Below are positions 57,649 through 64,000 of a stretch of DNA of 64,000 bases, one piece after another. The stretch covers positions 36,854,628 through 36,918,627 of the forward strand of contig NC_065576.1 of the NCBI RefSeq assembly GCF_937616625.2. Direction: 5' to 3'. Both the position numbers and the translations under genes were made by a program. The stretch comes from Mercurialis annua. Taxonomy: Eukaryota; Streptophyta; Magnoliopsida; Malpighiales; Euphorbiaceae. The notes below the pieces were generated by a model, which worked only from the letters and a program-made list of their open reading frames with translations, was not told the origin of the DNA and searched no databases. How positions within the stretch are numbered: the first letter of the stretch is position 1; each line of letters opens with the position of its first letter.

Positions 57649-57986
57649 GGCTGAATACATAGTTTGACCCCTGAATTTGTACCCTTTTACCCATCTAACC
57701 TCTAAACTTAACGCTTCACCTATCGAACCTCTGAACTTGTTAAATAATCCGATTTGACCCCTGAACTTGATACAAACGTAAATATTGAACCCCTCCGTAC
57801 ACAATTTCTTCTAGAATGTTTCAAGTGACAGGTGGCACGGAGGGGTTCAATATTTACGTATTTATCAAATTTAGGGGTTAAATCGGATTATTTAACAAGT
57901 TCAGAGGTTCGATAGGTGAGACGTTAAGTTTAGAGGTTAGATGGGTAAAAGGGTACAAGTTCAGGGGTCAAACTATGTATTAAGCC
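57649..57986. mobile_element. foldback MITE, Mutator type, upstream of the RING gene
   Basis: The ends GGCTGAATACATAGTTTGAC and (complement) GGCTTAATACATAGTTTGAC pair, and pairing continues almost to the centre ('acccctgaacttg', 'gaacctctgaacttgttaaa', 'attgaacccctcc'), leaving a loop of roughly 50 bases. Flanks ATAAAACAG and ATAAAACAA (57640-57648 and 57987-57995) are a 9-base duplication with one change. 338 bases, about 200 bases before the RING start codon. Confidence 0.87.
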
Positions 57987-57995
57987 ATAAAACAA

Positions 57996-59700
57996 TGCTT
58001 TACCAGGATACAGATCTAAAATAAGTGAATGGGAATGAAGAATCAGCAAAATAAGCAAATATTTAAGGATATTCAATTTTTATATAATTTATTTAACTAT
58101 AATATCTGTGTAAGTCAAATTTTTATCTGTTTTTATGAAACAAGTATTTTATAGCATTTAAAGAAAAATATTTCTATTTTTGTTTTGAAAATATTTCTAA
58201 TTTATTTAAAACTTAGGTTTTTTTTATTGAGTTAGTCACATTGATACTAAACAAAATTTAAGACATTTATTTAAAATTACAGTTAATGATTAAGATAAAA
58301 AGAAATTTATATTAGATGTTTTTTTGATTATCGGGGAGAGGATGCGTTTTGAGAAAAAAATGAACCCACAACTTAGCAAAATATTGTTTAATATTTTTAT
58401 TATTTAAGCATAGCTCGTTGGTAGTTTATATTAGTTTTTAGAATGTATCTCAAATTAATGATCTTCAAAAGAATGGGAAAAAAACTGAGGTTAATAAATT
58501 GAAAAGCATTGGATACCTTAGGGGTTGGTTAATTTGACAGGTACTGTAATGGCAGATGTTCTCTGAAATATGTAATTTTTTTACAGCAGATTTGAATTAG
58601 AACAATAGTACCTGAAAAAAGAAAAAGTAAAAGTGAAATAAAATTGGAGCAAGAAATACCAGAAATATATTACTGCAAAGATAAAAAAGACATGGAAAAG
58701 TAAAACTGAAAAAAAAAACAAAAAAAAGAGAGTGCACCCACCAAAAGGAAAGATGGGGAGGTGTATGTTTTTGAAGTACTATCACTTTCTTTGCATTTTG
58801 TTTGTTTCTTTAATTTTGTGAAATGTGTAAAAGTGAAAGAGAGGTATGGGAAATGAGAGCGAGTCTTAAGGAAACATTGGGGTCCTATTCCATCCCTTCA
58901 TTTACGCCAACCTTCTTTTTTTTCTTTATTCAAATTATTTTTCCTTTTTCAAGTCAAAATTACATTTGAGAAAAACAAACAAAAATTGAATAATTAAATT
59001 GACTGTCCAAACATATTTCGTTGGATTTTCATATTTTTTTAAATTAATGCTATGAATTTTTAAAAAAATATCAAGAATTATTTTAGCCATTTTACAATCA
59101 TCGAAATATTACGAGGTTAAAATAATTTATAAAGTTGTTGATATGGTGTGACATTTAAATTAAGATCTGAGTTAAAATTGAGTCTAATATGAAAATTAAA
59201 ATTGTATATTTGACACACAGACAACTGTATAATTATCCACATAAAAATCATTTGCTTCACTAACTAAATAAAAAAAATTCTCAATCGGCCAACGGCGACT
59301 AAAATCTTGTTTGGATTTTGGTACTTATAAAAAAAGTTAAAACATCAATATAAAAAACAGTTCATAAATCAAAATAAAAAAAATTATTAATATTAGGTAC
59401 TCTTAATAAAACTTTTCCTAAAATTTTAAATTTGGAGAAAGACGATTTATTTATTGTTAACAGAAATCAGATAAATAATGCATTGCATAGACTACATCTT
59501 TGAGTAACCTCTAAATTTGACTTGTTAAAGAGAAACTAATTGAATATTCCCTCAATCACTATCATAAAGTTTTATATATGTTATCTTTGCATTAATATAC
59601 TTCTCAATCGGCCAGCTAAATCAGGTTTTGATTAGAGATTCTAAAGTACATATAATGTGGCAGCTGAGCATATGAACATCTTCTTTTCTCCTTTTATAAG
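57996..59700. other. AT-rich intergenic DNA
   Basis: No gene is supported; minus-strand frames here are low-complexity Phe/Leu-rich products of A/T-rich DNA. Confidence 0.5.
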
Positions 59701-60477
59701 TGATAACGTAGCACATCTAGTAGGGGCGAAGCAACCTCGCCAGGAACGAACATCACTAAGTCAAGCATTTCACCGACCTGGTAACAATGTCCGACCTCCT
59801 TGAAATCATAGAGCACATGACTTGGGGGGTCACCAGATCGATGGGAATTCAAACATCATCCGAGACAATCATGCTTGATAAAGTCGGATCAAGAATTCTA
59901 TCCGGGCTCCGAATTATATTCAACTCAGACCTAGGCCGAACTCCGAGCTCCTAAGCCCGAAGGACCAGACCATCTGGCCCGAGCTCTGAGCAATTCTCAG
60001 ATACAGGAGCCATGATAACTTGACTCCCAAGTTATCCGGGCTTCAAGGCTTGACCGGGCTCCGAGGTCCTGCCCCGGAGCGCTCACTCGTGTACCAGATC
60101 CTGGGACCACAGAAGATCTTCTGACAGGTACGTGAGGAATGTTCCCTCTGACACACCTAACAACCCGTGCCTCCCGCAGGGATATTCTACCACGTCAGCA
60201 TAACTGATTTCTGGGACAACTGGGCTCACAGCCTGCCAGCAAGGCAGGTTTGTCCTTAAACCCTAACTATAAATAGAGGGTTTAAGGACAAACCCTAGGT
60301 AATTTCTTTTTCTCTACTCTAAGCACTCTCTTTTCCCTTCTTCTTCTTCCTCTACTTCAAAACCTTACTTGAGCGTCGGAGTGAACGTCCGGTGACCCCC
60401 ACCGGAGTTCCTTCTGACCTCTGTTTGCTTGTGGTGTGCAGGTCGGTAAAACTCGGATTCTGTTTGGTGATTCATCA
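59701..60477 (+). repeat. 5' LTR of the gypsy element
   Basis: It starts TGATAACG and ends GATTCATCA (TG...CA). TATAAATA lies at 60268-60275. The primer site begins two bases after the end. The old LTR at 51628-52368 shares its ends and several blocks. Confidence 0.85.
60247..60294 (+). promoter_or_regulatory. perfect 18-base inverted repeat with TATA box in the loop
   Basis: The left arm GGTTTGTCCTTAAACCCT (60247-60264) is exactly complementary to 60277-60294. The 12-base loop AACTATAAATAG contains the TATA box. A start site would lie about 25-30 bases after the TATA, just past the right arm. Confidence 0.9.
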
Positions 60478-60479
60478 CT

Positions 60480-60497
60480 TGGCGCCGTCTGTGGGAA
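60480..60497 (+). other. primer-binding site of the gypsy element
   Basis: TGGCGCCGTCTGTGGGAA starts two bases after the LTR. TGG at the start pairs with the CCA end of a tRNA; which tRNA was not determined. The old LTR at 52368 is followed by the same motif. Confidence 0.75.
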
Positions 60498-60564
60498 ACG
60501 TTTTGTATTCCCCTGTTCTACTCTGGTTCTCTTGACGTTGCTGATCAGATCTTGACAAGAAATA

Positions 60565-61770
60565 ATGGCTGATGATCCTGTTTTGGACAGGGTAGACCCT
60601 CTGGGAACTACGGTTACCGACACTAACTTGGTTGGTGGAGTCTCTGCTAGTGGTCGGACCTCTGTGATCACTGGCTTAACTCCTCCGGCGAATGCTCAGG
60701 TGGGAGGATCCAGGGCCTCCGGCAGTGGAGCTGGATTTGTGCCTTTATATGGGTTGGAAAACTATCCTAGGGCGAACCCTTTTGCTTCAGATGCAAGTCA
60801 CACCCACTTATCAACCCCAGGAACCACCGTGCCTCAGAGTTTCCTCCACAATACCTTGTCTCCCACTCAACTCAACTTCCCGGTAGACGCTACACTGGTG
60901 GCTACGGGAACAGGAACAACTTCTGGGCAGGATATACCTCCGGCGGTCTTACAAGCTCAAGAATATTTAGAATACATGGCTCGCCAACTGCACCAGGCCC
61001 AACAGATGCATTTTGCAGTCATGTCCCAGTATTACCCAAGTTACAACCCCTCGGCCACCCCCGTGGTCCCTCCACCCCAAGCTGCTGAGTTTCAGGATGG
61101 TCGTCCTCCGAGAGAAGAAGGTCGGAGCGATCACCCACGACCCAGACCTAGGGGTCCCACAGAGCATCAAGCACCAAGAGGCGAAGATCATCGTGACACT
61201 AATTTGCCGAGAGACGAAGGTCGGCATGATCGCCCTCTGCCGAGAGACGAAGGTCGGCATGATCGCCCTTTTCCGAGAGAAGAAGGTCGGAATGATCCTC
61301 CTCCTCCTCGAAGGGAGGGGGTGCAAGACGAGAATCTACCACCGGGGACACAACGTGGTGACGCTGGTTTGGGGAGGGGAGACCCAGACCCGGAGGCAGA
61401 TCCTCTGCGGACCGCGAGAGCAGGAGTTCCACCGGTCAGGAGAAACGGGGCAGAAAGTGTTCACAGCTCGGGTGCAGCGTCACAGCATCAGAAAACCTTG
61501 CATGACGAAGTCACTCATCTGGTCCAGGCCGAGCTGGATAAGCACAAAGGACACAAGGCAGAGTCTCGACCTTTTACTACCTGCGGCATTGCTAGCCCCT
61601 TGTCAAAGGCTATATGGGATGACCCATTCCCAGATAAGTTTAAATATCCGCCCATTGACAGATATAACGGTAAATCCGACCCGATGACTCATTTAAGTTG
61701 CTTTCAGGTTGCCATGGGAGTCCAAAGTGTCTCGGACGCCACGTGTGCAAAGTGTTCCCTTCAACGTTGA
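60565..61770 (+). CDS. gag N-terminal region, ends at a frameshift
   Basis: The frame starts MADDPVLDRVDPLGT and runs 401 codons, ending at TGA after a frameshift near 61750; the true product continues in the next frame. The first half is Pro/Gly/Thr-rich and low in structure. At residues about 170-255 there are charged repeats with core PRDEGRHDRP (units of about 42-45 bases, 61100-61320). From about residue 345 the sequence WDDPFPDKFKYPPIDRYNGK and DPMTHLSCFQVAMGVQ marks the conserved start of the retrotransposon gag (capsid) domain. Gag forms the particle that packages element RNA. Confidence 0.85.
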   Translation: MADDPVLDRVDPLGTTVTDTNLVGGVSASGRTSVITGLTPPANAQVGGSRASGSGAGFVPLYGLENYPRANPFASDASHTHLSTPGTTVPQSFLHNTLSPTQLNFPVDATLVATGTGTTSGQDIPPAVLQAQEYLEYMARQLHQAQQMHFAVMSQYYPSYNPSATPVVPPPQAAEFQDGRPPREEGRSDHPRPRPRGPTEHQAPRGEDHRDTNLPRDEGRHDRPLPRDEGRHDRPFPREEGRNDPPPPRREGVQDENLPPGTQRGDAGLGRGDPDPEADPLRTARAGVPPVRRNGAESVHSSGAASQHQKTLHDEVTHLVQAELDKHKGHKAESRPFTTCGIASPLSKAIWDDPFPDKFKYPPIDRYNGKSDPMTHLSCFQVAMGVQSVSDATCAKCSLQR

Positions 61771-64000
61771 GTGATGCAGCGCAAAAGTGGTACCAGAACC
61801 TCAAGGAGGGCTCTATTACTAGTTTCAGGGAGCTCGCTATGGCTTTCAAAACTCATTTTGCCCCGAGCATCGAACGAAAGAAAAGATCCAGTGATTTGAA
61901 GAAATGCTTTCAAAAGCAGGGAGGAAGTTTGAAAGCTTACATTGCTCGGTTCAATGCCGAGGCAATCATGATAGAAGATTTGAACGATGATACCGCCATC
62001 GATGCTATGAAAGATAACACCAGCATGCAAGTCTTCCGAGACAGCCTGATCACCAACCCGGTTGACACTTACACCGAGTTGATGGACAGGGCTTGGAATT
62101 ATATCAATCTCGACGAGGAAAGGCAGAGGAAGTCTTACGGGATGGCTAGCCCAGTTCCCAGTAAAACGCAGAATACTCAGGGATCCAACCGTAACCAAGG
62201 TCGGTACCGACCTCTGAATGAGACTTCGGGGTACAGGGGTAACAAGTCGTTCAATGCTCAAACCAGTCCGCCAAGTACAGGGCCTGGCACGAAGCCAAGC
62301 TTCAGTATTGGAGGAGGAACGGAAGGATACGTGGACCGAGCAGGAGTACCAAGACAATATGTACCACTTAACACACCGAGGGAGCAGATTCTATCCTGGA
62401 TCAAGCACAACAACGAAGAGATTCGTTATCCATCGAGGCTAGTGAAAGATGGAGACCGATCCAAGTTCTGTGATTTTCATGATGGTTATGGCCACGAAAC
62501 AGAGGAATGTGGACGTTTGCGAAGTGAGATAGACAAGTTAGTCTGCCAGGGGCGATTACAACATTTTGTTGTGGCCAAGGAGGGCCAAGACCGAGGAAAT
62601 ACGAGGGTCAACTCGGTCAGGTCAGAGCCCGGGGGGAGCAGGGAAGCCCAATCCCCATCAAAAAAGACACAGGTCGCGGGGGTAATTAACACAATCTCAG
62701 GAGGAACTTCGGAATCTGAGTACAGTCGAAAACGCAGAAAGAAAAAGCAAAAGATGGTCATGTCAGTATCTACCGGGTCGCCATGGCCTAACATTGTTTT
62801 CGGGCCAGAGGATGCGAAAGGAGTAGATTTTCCTCATGAAGACGCTTTGATTGTATCAGCCATCATTGGATCGAAATGGGTAAAACGATTGCTGGTAGAC
62901 GATGGTAGCTCGGTTAACTTGTTGACTCTGTCAGTCTTTTTGACAATGGGAGGATCCAAGACTGGCCTCAAACCTGTGAACATTCCCCTCCTGGGGCTGG
63001 GGGGAGCTCCGGTCACCCCAGAGGGCATGGTCGAGCTAGATTTGGAGCTTGGCATCGAAACACCTCAGGAGGACGGAACAGAGGGAGTCTTGGCGGAACC
63101 AACACGGAAGGTACGTTCACTGTTCATGATAGTTGACATGCCTCTTGCGTATAATGGTATTCTTGGTAGACCTATGTTGTATAGCACAGGTGCAGTGACT
63201 AGTATTCGTTACTTGATGATGAAAATCCCAGTGGAAAACGAGGTCATAACTATCAGGGGAAACCAAACCCTATCTAAGCAATGTTACATGGCCACTATGG
63301 GCAGCACGGTGGAAACGATGAACATCGATACACCGGAGCTGCTCCTCAAAGAGAAAAAAGCTCAGAAACCCCGAGAAAACTTAGAAACAATTGAACTTAC
63401 AGAGGGATCCGAGATGTGTGTAAAGCTGGGGGTAGATTGGCCAAACGAGCACCGGGAAGCTATCATAGCTCGGATAAAACAGTATGTGGAGGAGTTTACC
63501 AACAAGCCAGAGGATATTGGAGGGGTAGACCCGAAGATAATCTCGCACAAGTTAAACGTGGATGCCAAATGCAAGCCTGTCAAGCAAAAGAAAAGAACTT
63601 TCTCTCTAGAGAAACAGATTGCTATCCGAGATGAAGTGGAGAAGTTTTTGAAAGCCGGGTTCATCAGGAAGGTAGACTACCCTGAATGGCTGGCTAATGT
63701 AGTCTTGATCAAAAAGTCCAACGGTAGATGGAGGCTTTGTATAAATTTCACTGATCTAAACAATGCCTGCCGAAAAGACAGTTTTCCTCTGCCAAACATT
63801 GACCAACTGGTGGACGCGACGTGCGGATTTGCGGTCTATGCATTCTTAGACGCTTCTCAGGGATATCACCAGATCCCGATGAGTAAAGATGACGAAGAAA
63901 AGACAGCTTTCACAACGGACCTGTGGACTTATTGCTACAAGAAGATGCCTTTTGGTCTGAAAAATGCTGGGGCAACCTATCAAAGACTCATGAATCATGT
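61752..64000 (+). CDS. gag-pol continuation: capsid, zinc motif, protease, reverse transcriptase (partial)
   Basis: From 61752 a frame shifted by one relative to the gag start is open to the window end with no stop found by eye. It continues the capsid domain (DAAQKWYQNL, SFRELAMAFKTHFAP, GGSLKAYIARFNAE), then a Cys/His motif (CDFHDGYGHETEEC, about 62470). The protease follows, with LLVDDGSSVNLL (about 62890; DDGS where DTGS or D-x-GS is usual) and NGILGRP. Reverse transcriptase starts at about 63560 (KAGFIRKVDYPEWLANVVLI, then WRLCINFTDLNNAC, FLDASQGYHQIPM and MPFGLKNAGATYQRL). The YxDD catalytic motif lies beyond the window. One missing base near 61749-61751 accounts for the frame change. 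It may be mutation rather than programmed shifting, because it lies inside the capsid domain and not at a gag-pol border. Confidence 0.88.
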   Translation, partial: MFPSTLSDAAQKWYQNLKEGSITSFRELAMAFKTHFAPSIERKKRSSDLKKCFQKQGGSLKAYIARFNAEAIMIEDLNDDTAIDAMKDNTSMQVFRDSLITNPVDTYTELMDRAWNYINLDEERQRKSYGMASPVPSKTQNTQGSNRNQGRYRPLNETSGYRGNKSFNAQTSPPSTGPGTKPSFSIGGGTEGYVDRAGVPRQYVPLNTPREQILSWIKHNNEEIRYPSRLVKDGDRSKFCDFHDGYGHETEECGRLRSEIDKLVCQGRLQHFVVAKEGQDRGNTRVNSVRSEPGGSREAQSPSKKTQVAGVINTISGGTSESEYSRKRRKKKQKMVMSVSTGSPWPNIVFGPEDAKGVDFPHEDALIVSAIIGSKWVKRLLVDDGSSVNLLTLSVFLTMGGSKTGLKPVNIPLLGLGGAPVTPEGMVELDLELGIETPQEDGTEGVLAEPTRKVRSLFMIVDMPLAYNGILGRPMLYSTGAVTSIRYLMMKIPVENEVITIRGNQTLSKQCYMATMGSTVETMNIDTPELLLKEKKAQKPRENLETIELTEGSEMCVKLGVDWPNEHREAIIARIKQYVEEFTNKPEDIGGVDPKIISHKLNVDAKCKPVKQKKRTFSLEKQIAIRDEVEKFLKAGFIRKVDYPEWLANVVLIKKSNGRWRLCINFTDLNNACRKDSFPLPNIDQLVDATCGFAVYAFLDASQGYHQIPMSKDDEEKTAFTTDLWTYCYKKMPFGLKNAGATYQRLMNH

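Larger units (their letters stand above)
59701..64000 (+). mobile_element. Ty3/gypsy (Tat-like) retrotransposon, 5' part
   Basis: The 5' LTR 59701-60477 is followed by a primer-binding site, gag, an aspartic protease region and the start of reverse transcriptase, in gypsy order; the rest lies beyond the window. Reverse transcriptase residues such as CINFTDLNNACRKDSFPLPN and CYKKMPFGLKNAGATYQRLM match the Tat clade of plant gypsy elements. The coding part is open except for one frameshift in gag, so the copy is fairly young. GC content is clearly above that of the surroundings. Confidence 0.92.

Noticed and set aside
58597..58785. 62-codon minus-strand frame
   Set aside because: Phe-rich product of an A-rich stretch, no support.

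Overview
This window is nuclear DNA from a flowering plant, most likely a eudicot. Evidence: intron-containing genes with GT-AG introns encode typical plant proteins (SUMO, the ERD2 K/HDEL receptor, XRI1, purple acid phosphatase 15, a RING protein), and they sit in AT-rich DNA crowded with MULEs, MITEs, a SINE and Ty1/copia and Ty3/gypsy elements. The species cannot be named from the sequence alone. All exon structures were assembled by eye from reading frame, splice sites and remembered family conservation.

Layout. 1-3335: the right part of a deleted Mutator-like element (MULE-1). 5238-7589: a 2.35 kb solo LTR with a perfect 5-bp target duplication. 7780-9145: an unclassified repeat ('family A') that recurs at 23.7, 42.1 and 43.0-45.3 kb. 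9626-11583: SUMO (+), convergent with ERD2 (12095-16009, -), whose intron carries a tRNA-type SINE. 17323-22073: a complete, very young non-autonomous LTR retrotransposon with several tandem arrays. 26405-33458: a second, full-length but dead MULE (MULE-2), with nested insertions in its right terminal repeat. 34184-36350: XRI1 (+), nine exons with one GC-AG intron. 38385-41184: a long-TIR Mutator-type element split by a copia-type solo LTR. 41.2-45.5 kb: MITEs, family-A copies, a retroposon and a gypsy integrase relic. 46507-50370: PAP15-type phosphatase/phytase (+), seven exons. 51.5-55.2 kb: an old gypsy LTR between direct repeats, then MITEs. 56215-57453: intronless RING gene (-). 59701-end: 5' LTR, gag and the start of pol of a Ty3/gypsy (Tat-like) element that runs off the window.

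The five host genes are unrelated housekeeping or stress genes and form no operon or cluster. Most of the rest is mobile DNA. Three points stand out. The young 17.3-22.1 kb element is built largely from tandem repeats, two of them frame-preserving. Both MULEs carry, convergent to the transposase, a gene for a GRF zinc finger protein with a C-terminal membrane segment. A TATA box lies in the loop of an inverted repeat in the gypsy LTR, and the same arrangement is retained in an old, diverged copy at 52.2 kb.
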